Shown here: piece by piece, positions 14,301-22,417 of the stretch
Position numbering within the stretch: position 1 is the first letter of the stretch
Layout: each line of letters opens with the position of its first letter
DNA from: Clostridiales bacterium
GTDB taxonomy: Bacteria > Bacillota > Clostridia > Oscillospirales > Acutalibacteraceae
Direction of reading: 5' to 3'
Assembly: GCA_012728445.1 (NCBI GenBank)
Contig: JAAYFA010000319.1
Span: 1 to 28,068, forward strand
Length of the DNA stretch: 28,068 nt
Program-made: the position numbers and the translations under genes
Notes under the pieces: model-generated
The model's input: the letters and a program-made list of their open reading frames with translations, nothing else
The model's database searches: none
What the model was told of the DNA's origin: nothing

Positions 14301-15421
14301 TCTTCTACCTCCTCATTCACATCGGAAAGCTCGTCAAACTCCTCGCTGAAAGAGCTGTAGTCGCCGAACACGCCGGAATAAACCGATTTCTTCATAATGT
14401 GTATATCGTCCGGTGTGATCAGCAGACCTATTTCCGAGTCCACTTCTTGATAGTCGGTAGACTGAATCATCCATTTGTAGTCTTTAATGTCCACTATAAT
14501 TTCAAAATGCACGCCTTTGAAGGTAATGGAAGTCACGGTGCCCTTGAGCATTCCTTGCTCTGCAGGAACGACTTCCACATCCTCGGGGCGCACTACAACG
14601 TCGACAAGCTCATCTTTTTCAAATCCGGAATCAAGGCATTTGAAACGATGACCGGAAAATTCGACAAAAAGGTCCCGGCGCATAATACCGTCCAAAATAT
14701 TGCTTTCCCCGATAAAATCGGCAACAAAAGCATTTTTAGGCTCGTTGTAAATATCCTGCGGTGTACCGATTTGCTGTATAACACCGCTGTCCATCACCAC
14801 AATTGTGTCGGACATGGACAGTGCTTCTTCTTGGTCATGCGTTACATATATAAACGTGATGCCAAGACGTTCCTGAATGCTTTTTAATTCCGCTTGCATA
14901 TCTTTGCGCAGTTTTAAGTCAAGCGCACCAAGCGGCTCGTCGAGCAGTAGAACACTTGGTTCGTTCGCCAGTGCACGGGCAATGGCAACCCGCTGCTGCT
15001 GACCGCCGGAAAGCGAATTCACATTACGCTTCTCAAACCCTTTCAGATTAACCAAGGCAAGCATATCGTTCACTTTGGTTTTTATCTCTTTTTCGGGCAT
15101 TTTTTTGACCCGCAAACCGAAAGCTACATTTTCGTATACATTCAGATGTGGAAAAAGAGCGTAGCGCTGAAAAATGGTATTAACATGTCTCTTATGAGGC
15201 GGAACTCCGTTCATATTCTTATTTTCGAATATCACTTCACCACTATCCGGTTCCAAGAATCCGGCAATGATCCTTAAGGTTGTTGTTTTGCCGCAACCGG
15301 AAGGACCGAGCAGTGTTAAAAACTCTTTGTCTCGGATATACAGATTTAAGTCCTTAAGGATCTGTTCCTCACCAAAACTCAATGAAATATTTTTGAGATC
15401 AATAATAATTTTTTCTTCCAA
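14297..15421 (-). CDS. potA: Spermidine/putrescine ABC transporter ATP-binding protein
   Basis: A 374-residue ATPase that powers polyamine import. Walker A GPSGCGKTT is at residues 39-47, Q-loop Q85 in IFQRYALFPH, signature LSGGQQQRVA from 137, Walker B VLLLDEPLGALD (157-168), and the switch His H195 in THDQEEA. The C-terminal 130 residues form the TOBE regulatory domain (RPEDVEVVPAEQGMLKGTV). It starts with TTG behind AAAGGAG at eight bases. It opens the potABCD operon, transcribed from the promoter at 15486-15514. The acidic C-terminal tail (EEFDELSDVNEEVED) is longer than in E. coli PotA. Confidence 0.96.
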   Translation of the reverse strand: MEEKIIIDLKNISLSFGEEQILKDLNLYIRDKEFLTLLGPSGCGKTTTLRIIAGFLEPDSGEVIFENKNMNGVPPHKRHVNTIFQRYALFPHLNVYENVAFGLRVKKMPEKEIKTKVNDMLALVNLKGFEKRNVNSLSGGQQQRVAIARALANEPSVLLLDEPLGALDLKLRKDMQAELKSIQERLGITFIYVTHDQEEALSMSDTIVVMDSGVIQQIGTPQDIYNEPKNAFVADFIGESNILDGIMRRDLFVEFSGHRFKCLDSGFEKDELVDVVVRPEDVEVVPAEQGMLKGTVTSITFKGVHFEIIVDIKDYKWMIQSTDYQEVDSEIGLLITPDDIHIMKKSVYSGVFGDYSSFSEEFDELSDVNEEVED

Positions 15422-15485
15422 TTATGCAACTCCTTTCAAGTTATGCATTGGCATTGCTATAAGGTTTACCAATTATGTAGATACA

Positions 15486-15514
15486 AATATAAATAAATTG
15501 ACCCTAAAAGTCAA
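15486..15514 (-). promoter_or_regulatory. Promoter of potABCD operon
   Basis: On the minus strand TTGACT (15514-15509), 17-base spacer, TATATT (15491-15486), about 65 bases upstream of the potA TTG start. Confidence 0.65.
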
Positions 15515-15515
15515 T
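15497..15515. promoter_or_regulatory. Operator-like inverted repeat at pot promoter
   Basis: ATTGAC-cctaaaa-GTCAAT, perfect 6-base arms that overlap the -35 box and enter the spacer. A candidate regulator site for polyamine uptake. Confidence 0.35.
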
Positions 15516-15670
15516 ACATCTTTGCAAAACAACGTGTGGATTCGCGTTTAATCATAAACTTTCTTGTTTTCGCTCCTTATATCTCAGATTTACTCTGTAT
15601 TACTCTGTTTTAGCATTATTTGTTGCGTTTAAGCATTGGTAAAGTATTTTTAAAAAATACAGTTTTTCGC

Positions 15671-15699
15671 TTGCAATAATCCGGTATCTATGTTATTAT
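15671..15699 (+). promoter_or_regulatory. Promoter of tRNA-Pro
   Basis: TTGCAA (15671-15676), 17-base spacer, TATTAT (15694-15699), twelve bases before the tRNA. Confidence 0.65.
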
Positions 15700-15711
15700 T
15701 TCACCTGTTAT

Positions 15712-15787
15712 CCGGGTGTGGCGCAGTTGGTAGCGCGCTTGACTGGGGGTCAAGAGGCCGTGAGTTCAAGTCTCGCCACTCGGACCA
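15712..15787 (+). tRNA. tRNA-Pro (anticodon GGG)
   Basis: A 76-base tRNA. Acceptor CCGGGTG pairs with CACTCGG (one G-U), followed by A73 and encoded CCA. Anticodon stem-loop CTTGA-CTGGGGG-TCAAG gives anticodon GGG. T arm holds GTTCAAGTC. A frame across it reads as a short peptide but is not a gene. Confidence 0.96.
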
Positions 15788-15790
15788 ATT

Positions 15791-15828
15791 CGAGTGTTCA
15801 TTACAAAAGTGATGAACACTCGTTTTTT
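15791..15828 (+). terminator. Terminator of tRNA-Pro
   Basis: CGAGTGTTCAT (15791-15801) pairs with ATGAACACTCG (15812-15822), followed by TTTTTT. Confidence 0.9.
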
Positions 15829-15968
15829 GTTTTAAAATCAACTGTTCAAATGAATTTTTATTGCAAGCAAACTATAAATTGCCCACTCAAATCGAACGAT
15901 ACCCTCTATTGTCATATTATTATACCATATATCGGAGACAAAATACAGAAATATCCCTCCCAATCGCA
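15829..15968. other. AT-rich intergenic spacer
   Basis: Between the tRNA-Pro terminator and the GH16 promoter. A minus-strand extended -10 box (TGGTATAAT) is present around 15923-15931 but lacks a good -35 and points at the terminator. No gene seen. Confidence 0.3.
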
Positions 15969-15984
15969 TTGAAAACGATTGTAA
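15969..15984. promoter_or_regulatory. cre-like site at GH16 promoter
   Basis: TTGAAAACGATTGTAA matches the WTGNAANCGNWNNCA pattern of catabolite-responsive elements at all but one fixed position, and it overlaps the -35 box, so binding of a CcpA-like protein would block the promoter. Confidence 0.45.
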
Positions 15985-16007
15985 TCCAAGCTTGCGTTTG
16001 CTATACT
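15979..16007 (+). promoter_or_regulatory. Promoter of GH16-cysK unit
   Basis: TTGTAA (15979-15984), 17-base spacer, TATACT (16002-16007). The leader to the GH16 start codon is about 90 bases. Confidence 0.6.
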
Positions 16008-16106
16008 GATTATGAAAATATGGCAAAAAACTATATTTTTAACCTGACAGTCCTTCGATATTCAAGACGTTTTCATTCGTGAATAGTTTAGATTTGGAGG
16101 TTGACA

Positions 16107-17078
16107 ATGAACACAATTTTTATCAAACGTCAAAAGGATGCACTGCGCAGAATGGGCGGTATTCTGCTCTCGTTCCCAAAACTGCTCAGCACGGGCAGTT
16201 TTGTCAAGCTTGTTGCGGCAATTATTGTTTTTGCACAGCTTTGCGGTGCTTTGCTTTTTGACACCCCAACGCAACCCGGCGGGCCGGAGTTGGACATGAG
16301 CAAGTTTACGCTGACTTGGTCTGATGAGTTTAATGATGGCGTCTTTAATAAAACCGATTGGTCCGGGCATTACTGCTGGGGCGATAACGGAACATGGCCT
16401 CGTGATACATCCTTTTGGAACAGAGGGCAAGTAAGTTTTCGTGAAGGCAACCTGATTATGAGTGCGTCATACCTTGAGAATGGTCCTGTTGGCCCGGAAG
16501 GACCTTATGGACCCGCTTACTACTCTTATGGTATGGATACCAACCCATGGACAGACGGGCCAACCAAGCCGGGATTTGAGCAGCTTTACGGTTATTTTGA
16601 GATGCGCTGCATTTTGCCCAAAGGTCCCGGCTTGAACCCCGCCTTCTGGCTGTTATCTGACGGGATGTTTGACACCGACCCGGATGGAGGTCTCACAGAC
16701 GGCGGCGTTACCGGGGCGGAGATCGATGTTTTTGAAACCAAATATAAAAAAGAGCGACTCTTTAACGATTCGATTTATCACACCATTCATGTTGACAGCT
16801 ATGACGCTTACCACCGTTCGGAGATGCAAGGTCATTTTTATGCGAAGAAGCCTTATGAGGAATACAATACATACGGGTTCGAGTGGAGTCCGGATGAATA
16901 CATTTTTTATATAAACGGTGTGGAATCAGCCAGAACAAACTTTGGCGGCGTTTGCCAAGTGCCGCTATATCTTATTATCTCACTGGGTATTGGTGATAAT
17001 ATAGGGGATAACAAAGAACTGCCGGCCGAATTTATTGTAGACTATGTAAGAGCTTATCAATACAACGACCTGATTTAG
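16107..17078 (+). CDS. GH16 endo-beta-glucanase (laminarinase/lichenase type)
   Basis: A 323-residue family 16 glycoside hydrolase. A membrane helix near 33-51 (FVKLVAAIIVFAQLCGALLF) follows a basic N-terminal segment, so the enzyme is probably held on the outer face of the membrane by an uncleaved anchor. The fold starts with TWSDEFNDG (70-78), and the active site EIDVFE gives nucleophile E205, helper D207 and acid/base E210 (ExDxxE, the beta-bulge form of laminarinases). The segment YGYFEMRCILPKGPGLNPAFWLL is typical of the family. It would cut beta-1,3 or beta-1,3/1,4-glucans; specificity is inferred. ATG at 16107 sits seven bases after GGAGG; a TTG two codons earlier is inside the spacer and is rejected. 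Confidence 0.92.
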   Translation: MNTIFIKRQKDALRRMGGILLSFPKLLSTGSFVKLVAAIIVFAQLCGALLFDTPTQPGGPELDMSKFTLTWSDEFNDGVFNKTDWSGHYCWGDNGTWPRDTSFWNRGQVSFREGNLIMSASYLENGPVGPEGPYGPAYYSYGMDTNPWTDGPTKPGFEQLYGYFEMRCILPKGPGLNPAFWLLSDGMFDTDPDGGLTDGGVTGAEIDVFETKYKKERLFNDSIYHTIHVDSYDAYHRSEMQGHFYAKKPYEEYNTYGFEWSPDEYIFYINGVESARTNFGGVCQVPLYLIISLGIGDNIGDNKELPAEFIVDYVRAYQYNDLI

Positions 17079-17092
17079 AATGGAGAGCCGCA

Positions 17093-18022
17093 ATGAAAAT
17101 TTATAAAACCGTTACCGATTTAATTGGCAAAACCCCACTGCTTGAATTGGTAAACTACAAAAAGCAGAGCAAGCTTCATGCCACGATTTTAGCAAAGCTT
17201 GAATCTTTCAACCCTGCCGGATGTGTGAAGGAACGAATTGCTAAGGAAATGATTGATGTCGCACAAACAAACGGTTTGTTAACACCGGATTCCGTTATTA
17301 TTGAACCAACAAGCGGAAATACGGGCATAGGCCTCGCCTGCGTCGCCGCCGCTCGCGGTTATCGAGTTATCCTCACCATGCCGGAAACGATGAGTATAGA
17401 AAGAAGAGACTTATTAAAGGCGTACGGCGCTGAACTGGTCTTAACAGACGGTGCCAAGGGGATGAAAGGCGCTATGGCACGAGCAGATGAACTGGCGGCA
17501 GAAATCCCGAACAGTTTTATTCCCAATCAGTTTACCAACCCTGCTAATCCGGATGCGCACCGTAAAACAACCGGCCCCGAAATTTGGGAGGATACCGACG
17601 GAACGGTTGATATTTTTGTTGCCGGTATTGGTACGGGTGGCACTATTACGGGTGTCGGCGAATACTTAAAATCCAAAAATCCCAGTATAAAAATCATCGC
17701 TGTTGAGCCCGCCGACTCCCCTGTTTTATCAAAGGGCGTCGCAGGTCCGCACAAAATACAAGGGCTTGGCGCAGGCTTTGTGCCCGAAGTGTTAAACACT
17801 ACGATTTATGATGAAATCATCACGGTTGAAAACGAAGCTGCTTTTGAAACCGGCAGAACAATTGCAAAAACCGAAGGCATTCTCGTCGGTGTTTCCTCCG
17901 GTGCGGCGCTTTGGGCCGCTGCTGAGGTCGCGAAACGTCCGGAAAACGAAGGGAAGACGATTGTCGTTTTATTCCCGGATACCGGCGAAAGATATCTTTC
18001 AACCGCAATGTTTAATTTTTAG
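17093..18022 (+). CDS. cysK: Cysteine synthase A (O-acetylserine sulfhydrylase)
   Basis: A 309-residue PLP enzyme that makes L-cysteine from O-acetyl-L-serine and sulfide in the cytoplasm. The PLP Lys lies in NPAGCVKERIA (residues 40-50; the usual Ser before VK is Cys), the acetylserine loop is PTSGNTGIG, the phosphate loop is GIGTGGTITGVG, and VGVSSGAAL is near the end. Length is usual. It starts 14 bases after the GH16 stop, behind GGAG, with no promoter of its own, so it is probably read from the GH16 transcript, a functionally unexpected pairing. It ends before the terminator at 18066. Confidence 0.95.
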   Translation: MKIYKTVTDLIGKTPLLELVNYKKQSKLHATILAKLESFNPAGCVKERIAKEMIDVAQTNGLLTPDSVIIEPTSGNTGIGLACVAAARGYRVILTMPETMSIERRDLLKAYGAELVLTDGAKGMKGAMARADELAAEIPNSFIPNQFTNPANPDAHRKTTGPEIWEDTDGTVDIFVAGIGTGGTITGVGEYLKSKNPSIKIIAVEPADSPVLSKGVAGPHKIQGLGAGFVPEVLNTTIYDEIITVENEAAFETGRTIAKTEGILVGVSSGAALWAAAEVAKRPENEGKTIVVLFPDTGERYLSTAMFNF

Positions 18023-18065
18023 TTTGCATGACATAGTTAGCATGACAACAGAACATTTTCTGTCT

Positions 18066-18102
18066 AAACAGAGGAGCGGCATTAGCCGCTCCTCTGTTTT
18101 TT
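18066..18102. terminator. Terminator shared by cysK and the GH99-like gene
   Basis: AAACAGAGGAGCGGC (18066-18080), loop ATTA, GCCGCTCCTCTGTTT (18085-18099), then TTT, a 15-bp stem. It works best for the plus strand; for the minus-strand operon the tail is only TTTAGA. Confidence 0.88.
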
Positions 18103-18123
18103 ATCTGCTGTTTCGCTTGTCCG

Positions 18124-19908
18124 CTATTCCATGAATGTATAGTTCAGCCGTCCATATGGCGCGCTATCTCCGGTCGTGTAAAAAGAATAAGGATCATAAA
18201 TATTGCAGTTGTCTGCCCACTTAAACTGTATATTCATTTTAGTTGTTCGTACCCCCAATAAAGCTCTGTCGACACGGAGCATTATCTTATTGCCTTGTGT
18301 TACAAAATTGACAGTTCCGGCGGGCTCGAAAGCCGTGCCGTTAAACCTTTGGATGGTTGCTTTGTTGTCTGAACCCCAGCGATTTATCAAGTAATCGTAA
18401 CCGTTCATAGTCGGATTGACAACGCCCATGCCGATCAGCAGATTCATTGAGTTGTCGTTGGATAAAGACTGTAATGCCTCAACGGTGTCCACATAGAAGT
18501 AAAGATATTGGCTGTCTTTGGCCGCCTTGACTGTTTTAATATCATTTCTGCCGCTTGAATCAACATATTGCAGTCTGCCGAATCCGGCACAGTTCCTGTC
18601 CACTATGTCGTTTGTATAATCTTCGTAAGAAGCGATTTTCGGATTGTTCCATTGCTCAAAACCACCGTTAGGATCAATCGTCACATCTTCTTTGCTCTGC
18701 TTTTTTGCAACGGTGCCCTTGAATTTTGCAATATAATTAACAAGCTGCATATAGTAATTGTCGCCAAGCAGACCGTTCATTGGCTCCACATCACGGCTGT
18801 TGGCCATATCGGCGCAATCAACAAACACAACCGGTTCTCCCGGATACGCCGGTTGCCTTTGCGCCACCCACTCATTGAAACCGGTGACAAAAACAACATC
18901 CGGGTCAAAAGAAATTGCAAAATCCCACTGCTCGGCGAAATTATAGCCGTGTAAGACAGCACTTGGGGTTGCGTCATTTGCACCGCTGTGCCAATTCCTG
19001 CTTCTGTCATTTGCGCCGTACCATGCTGTTGCGCTAAAACGGCAGGTTGCGGAATGTTGTGCTACGGAAACGTTCATTAGTTCTCGTTTTAACCCTTTTC
19101 CGTAAACAGCTTCGTACGTTAGAGAACGGTCAAACTCCATCCAAGGGAACCCGTCCGCATTACGGTCTTTGTTTGGCCACTGGTTTGCCTTAATCCGGAA
19201 GAAGTTTTTGACATCTTCGCGAAGAACCGTGTCATCTGCCTTGCCGATAATCATTGGCTTATCGTCCCATTTAAACCAAAGCTCGCTCAGGCGCGGGTAT
19301 CGGGCTATCAGCTCTGCGTTGTTATAAAGCTCAGCATATATCTTGTTCATTTTTTCGCCCGAGGCACTATTAGTATAGCAAGCAATTTGCGGAACATCCC
19401 AGCCTTTTAACAGGTATTCATACCAAATACCGATCAAATCTTTGACCCTGTCAGCATAGGTGACGGCATTTGTCGTATCAAGCACAATAAAATCAACGCC
19501 GGCATCCGTGAGCATTTGCAGGTGTTTGCGCATGACCCAGGTATCTTGCGAGGCGTAATACCCGAAAAGCGGCTCGCCCCAGAAGTGATGCTCGTAAAGT
19601 CCTCCGCCTCCGGACGCAAGCCAGTTTTCTTCGGACAGAATTGCATCGGGATGTTCGGATACTATTTTGGTATTGTCATAAGGGCCGCCCGTCCCGTGAA
19701 CGCCTTGCCAGAGGAAATAGAATAGACCTACTTGCTTTTTAGAGGAGGCACCGGACGAAGTGATTACTCTGCCAAGCGAATCGACACACGCAAGAGAGCC
19801 GTTTTTATTCATAACAATATCCCCTTTGCCGGAGATTCCGAAAAAGTTCATCAGTACAAGCATAACCGATAGCAAGAACGAGAAGATTTTTGTAAGAAAC
19901 GCGGTCAT
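18124..19908 (-). CDS. Membrane-anchored GH99/GH71-like hydrolase with C-terminal beta domain
   Basis: A 594-residue protein. An N-terminal hydrophobic helix (about 5-26) exports or anchors it. Residues about 58-395 look like a TIM barrel of the GH99/GH71 type: VGLFYFLWQG at the start, HHFWGEPLFGYY, the Asp-containing strand DAGVDFIVLDTTN, and GFNEW at 343-347. In GH99 the catalytic pair lies in a similar NEWxE motif; here E346 is kept but the second Glu position reads Val-Ala, so the mechanism may differ or the family may be another. The last 170 residues are beta-rich (LQYVDSSGRNDIKTVKAAKD, FYVDTVEAL) and resemble a CBM9/DOMON-type carbohydrate-binding module. Last gene of the ROK-SIS-GH2 operon, 28 bases after GH2. 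Family assignment is from pattern only. Confidence 0.72.
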   Translation of the reverse strand: MTAFLTKIFSFLLSVMLVLMNFFGISGKGDIVMNKNGSLACVDSLGRVITSSGASSKKQVGLFYFLWQGVHGTGGPYDNTKIVSEHPDAILSEENWLASGGGGLYEHHFWGEPLFGYYASQDTWVMRKHLQMLTDAGVDFIVLDTTNAVTYADRVKDLIGIWYEYLLKGWDVPQIACYTNSASGEKMNKIYAELYNNAELIARYPRLSELWFKWDDKPMIIGKADDTVLREDVKNFFRIKANQWPNKDRNADGFPWMEFDRSLTYEAVYGKGLKRELMNVSVAQHSATCRFSATAWYGANDRSRNWHSGANDATPSAVLHGYNFAEQWDFAISFDPDVVFVTGFNEWVAQRQPAYPGEPVVFVDCADMANSRDVEPMNGLLGDNYYMQLVNYIAKFKGTVAKKQSKEDVTIDPNGGFEQWNNPKIASYEDYTNDIVDRNCAGFGRLQYVDSSGRNDIKTVKAAKDSQYLYFYVDTVEALQSLSNDNSMNLLIGMGVVNPTMNGYDYLINRWGSDNKATIQRFNGTAFEPAGTVNFVTQGNKIMLRVDRALLGVRTTKMNIQFKWADNCNIYDPYSFYTTGDSAPYGRLNYTFME

Positions 19909-19936
19909 TTTTTTTCGCCTCCTAATTTGATGCAGT

Positions 19937-21661
19937 TCAGTCCTCTATTGCCGCTTTACGCGAGTTGATTGCTTTAAATATAGTCATATCAAACTTTGCT
20001 TGGCGCTCATAGGTATACAGCCCGTTTTGCTCCTGTTCCACATCATATAACTGTGTATAGCAAAAGCCGAAGAGGCATTCATTGTCGAGCTGTGCATCCG
20101 TTAACCCCTTGTAGCGCTCGATGAATTCCTGCTCTGTCTTTGGTGCGTTGCCATAACCCCAGCCTTTGCCGCCGTCGACACGCCATCGAATACCTCCATA
20201 TTCGCTGACAAAAACAGGCTCACCGTTATACACTTGCCTAATATCGCGGCTGTTAACATTTTGATATAATTCGCCATCTTCCGCCAAAGCGCCATAATGC
20301 TCTTTGAAGGTAACAGGGTTTTGATCATAGTCATGCACATCAAAAATATCGGTTACCACATGATAGTTGCCGCTTGTGTCAATACATGGGCGGGTTTTAT
20401 CAAGTAGTTTTGTTGTGTTGTATGTGATTCTCAGCAGGTCGTCTATTTGCCGTCTCCCCTGCACATCCCAAGTTTCATTAAACGGGCACCAGCCGATAAT
20501 TGCGGGATGGTTGAAATCCCGCTCCACGACCTCACACCACTCGGGTAAAATACTGAACACCGCTTCGGCACTAGAATGGTCTACACCCCAATTCGGGTAT
20601 TCGCCCCATACGATATAACCAAGCCTATCGCAATGGTAAAGGAAGCGCGGCTCAAATACTTTTTCGTGCAGCCTGGCCCCATTAAATCCCGCTGCTATGG
20701 AAAGCTCTATATCTTTTATTAAGTCGTTTTCTGTGGGCGCGGTATAGATCCCTTCCGGATAAAAGCCTTGGTCCAGCACAAGGCGCTGAAATACAGACTT
20801 TTCGTTGATGAGAAATTTCATACCCTGCAACCGAGTATTACGCAGTCCAAAATAGCTGCTGACCTTATCCTCTTCAAAAGAAAGCTCTAGGTCATACAGG
20901 CGCCCGTGCCCGACTTCCCACAAATGTTTTTCTCGAAGGTCAAGGCAAACAGAAATTAAACCGCCGTTTGAATTTATTTTACACTCACCCATTGGCTTGT
21001 CTTCATAAAAGGCAGCCGCCCTAAAGGTTCCGCTGCCAACAAGCTCTGCTTGAATTTGCAAAGTGCCATTCAGTTGGTCCGGGTAATACTTTAAAGTTTT
21101 GATATGATTCTTGGGTAGGAACTCCAACCAAACCGTTTGCCAAATTCCTGTTGTTCTGGTGTAGTGACAGTCATGCGAATTATACAATTCAGACTGCTTG
21201 CCTGAAGGAATCAGAAGACTGCGTGTATCATCCTTGGCGCAAACCGTTAGAACATTATCACCCTTCAACAGAGCATCCGTTATATCAAAAGAGAAAGAGG
21301 AATACCCGCCTTTGTGCGTACCCACAAGCCGGCCGTTGACATAAACAAACGTTTCATAATCCACCGCGCCGAAATGCAGAACAACCGCCTTACCGACCTC
21401 TTGAGCAGGTATTTCAAACGCTCGTCTATACCATACGGCGCTCATAAAATCTTTATGTTCCACGCCGGAAAGCTCGCTTTCCGGACAAAATGGCACGACT
21501 ATACTACCGCATAAAGCCTTGGCGCTTTGCAGAGACCTTTCTTGTCCGCTGTTGCCATCATCCGCTTCAAAGCCCCATACACCGTTTAGGTTTAACCAGG
21601 AAACGCGCTCAAACTGCGGATTCGGATGTTCCGGGCGCGGAATAGTTGTTAACTCAGTCAT
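19937..21661 (-). CDS. GH2 beta-glycosidase
   Basis: A 574-residue family 2 glycoside hydrolase with no signal peptide, so probably cytoplasmic. The jelly-roll sugar-binding domain spans about 20-185 (LNLNGVWGF, WYRRAFEIP, VDYETFVYVNGRLVGTHKGGYSSF), an immunoglobulin-like domain about 186-280, and the TIM barrel from about 285. The acid/base is E396 in GWCPFNETWD and the nucleophile E487 in FVSEYGG. The family includes beta-galactosidases, beta-mannosidases and beta-glucuronidases; the size and the WCPFNE motif do not decide among these. The frame is open 39 codons upstream into the SIS gene, but the ATG at 21661 has AAAGGAAC seven bases before it and starts the conserved fold. It sits 79 bases after the SIS isomerase. 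Confidence 0.92.
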   Translation of the reverse strand: MTELTTIPRPEHPNPQFERVSWLNLNGVWGFEADDGNSGQERSLQSAKALCGSIVVPFCPESELSGVEHKDFMSAVWYRRAFEIPAQEVGKAVVLHFGAVDYETFVYVNGRLVGTHKGGYSSFSFDITDALLKGDNVLTVCAKDDTRSLLIPSGKQSELYNSHDCHYTRTTGIWQTVWLEFLPKNHIKTLKYYPDQLNGTLQIQAELVGSGTFRAAAFYEDKPMGECKINSNGGLISVCLDLREKHLWEVGHGRLYDLELSFEEDKVSSYFGLRNTRLQGMKFLINEKSVFQRLVLDQGFYPEGIYTAPTENDLIKDIELSIAAGFNGARLHEKVFEPRFLYHCDRLGYIVWGEYPNWGVDHSSAEAVFSILPEWCEVVERDFNHPAIIGWCPFNETWDVQGRRQIDDLLRITYNTTKLLDKTRPCIDTSGNYHVVTDIFDVHDYDQNPVTFKEHYGALAEDGELYQNVNSRDIRQVYNGEPVFVSEYGGIRWRVDGGKGWGYGNAPKTEQEFIERYKGLTDAQLDNECLFGFCYTQLYDVEQEQNGLYTYERQAKFDMTIFKAINSRKAAIED

Positions 21662-21692
21662 TGATTTTGTTCCTTTCTTCGTAACCCCTATC

Positions 21693-21740
21693 GCTTCTCC
21701 ATTGCTTCTCGTGACGCAGTCACGCTTCTCAATCGCTTCC
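21693..21740. repeat. Phased GCTTCTC repeats around a short inverted repeat
   Basis: GCTTCTC begins at 21693, 21704 and 21724, and a partial GCTTCC at 21735, giving spacings of 11, 20 and 11. Between the middle copies lies GTGAC-gca-GTCAC (21711-21723). It fills the gap between the SIS stop and the GH2 leader. Confidence 0.55.
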
Positions 21741-22376
21741 TTAAAAATAAGTTGCTTCCAACATTGCACATATTGCATGGTAGACGGGCATTGTCAATTC
21801 TTGCACTTTGAACGTTTCGTCCTCCGACATGCGGATAGAAGCCGTGCAAAGTTCGCTCATTTTGCTTTTATTACTACCGGTGATGCCGATGCTTTTTCTG
21901 CCAATTGCAGCGGCTGTTTTTACGGCGTTAACGATGTTTGCGGAGTTGCCCGATGTACTTAACGCAACGAGTACATCAGGGCTGTTTTTTGCATAGCCCC
22001 AAACCTGCTGTGCATACACCATATCCGACGACACATCGTTAGAATATGCGGAAATTAAAGCGGTTTGACTGGTTAAGGATATTGCCGGAATAGCGCCTTG
22101 CAGGCGTGAAGCAAGATAAGCGCCGTTGTCAATATCCTTGAACAACTTTATCGAGGCGTCGGACAGTGATCGCTTGAGCAAGAACCCCTTCATGAGCTCA
22201 CCGACGATGTGCTCACTGTCGGCTGCGCTGCCGCCGTTACCGCACACAAGAATTTTTCCGCCGTTTTCGTAACATTCACACAGTAATCGGAATGCCAAAC
22301 AAATGTCCTCACGCGTGGATTCAAGGCAAGGGTATCTCTGTAACAAATCATCCAGTAGTCCTGCAGGTTTTTCCAT
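21741..22376 (-). CDS. SIS-domain phosphosugar isomerase, GmhA-like
   Basis: A 211-residue single SIS-domain protein of the GmhA (sedoheptulose-7-phosphate isomerase) / DiaA group. Sugar-phosphate binding motifs are CGNGGSAADSEHIVGEL (45-61) and STSGNSANI. Compared from memory with E. coli GmhA, the catalytic Glu (E60) and the C-terminal His (H200, in QELTMPVYH) are kept, which speaks for an isomerase instead of the non-catalytic DiaA. No other heptose genes (hldE, gmhB) are in the window. It lies 41 bases after a sugar kinase and before GH2, so a catabolic role on a kinase product is likely. Start: ATG at 22376 with AAGGAAG six bases upstream; an open frame eight codons longer has no ribosome binding site. 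Confidence 0.88.
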   Translation of the reverse strand: MEKPAGLLDDLLQRYPCLESTREDICLAFRLLCECYENGGKILVCGNGGSAADSEHIVGELMKGFLLKRSLSDASIKLFKDIDNGAYLASRLQGAIPAISLTSQTALISAYSNDVSSDMVYAQQVWGYAKNSPDVLVALSTSGNSANIVNAVKTAAAIGRKSIGITGSNKSKMSELCTASIRMSEDETFKVQELTMPVYHAICAMLEATYF

Positions 22377-22417
22377 AGAAGCTTCCTTTCTTGTCAGCAA
22401 GTCATGTTAACTGCTGT

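Larger units (their letters stand above)
15422..15670. other. Divergent regulatory region between pot operon and tRNA-Pro
   Basis: Contains the pot promoter, an inverted repeat over its -35 box, a 10-bp tandem repeat TTACTCTGTA/TTACTCTGTT (15590-15609) and an AT-rich inverted repeat GTATTTTT-a-AAAAATAC (15644-15660). No coding frame is convincing. Confidence 0.5.

Noticed and set aside
15923..15931. Minus-strand extended -10 box TGGTATAAT
   Set aside because: No acceptable -35 and no gene downstream before the tRNA-Pro terminator.
15718..15972. Plus-strand frame beginning in the tRNA-Pro
   Set aside because: It overlaps the tRNA and its terminator and has no start signal of its own.
21691..21740. 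Short spaced repeats as a CRISPR array
   Set aside because: Units are only 7 bases with 4-13 base gaps and no cas genes are present.
21662..21778. Upstream extension of the GH2 frame by 39 codons
   Set aside because: It overlaps the end of the SIS gene, lacks a ribosome binding site and precedes the conserved fold start; the ATG at 21661 has a good site.
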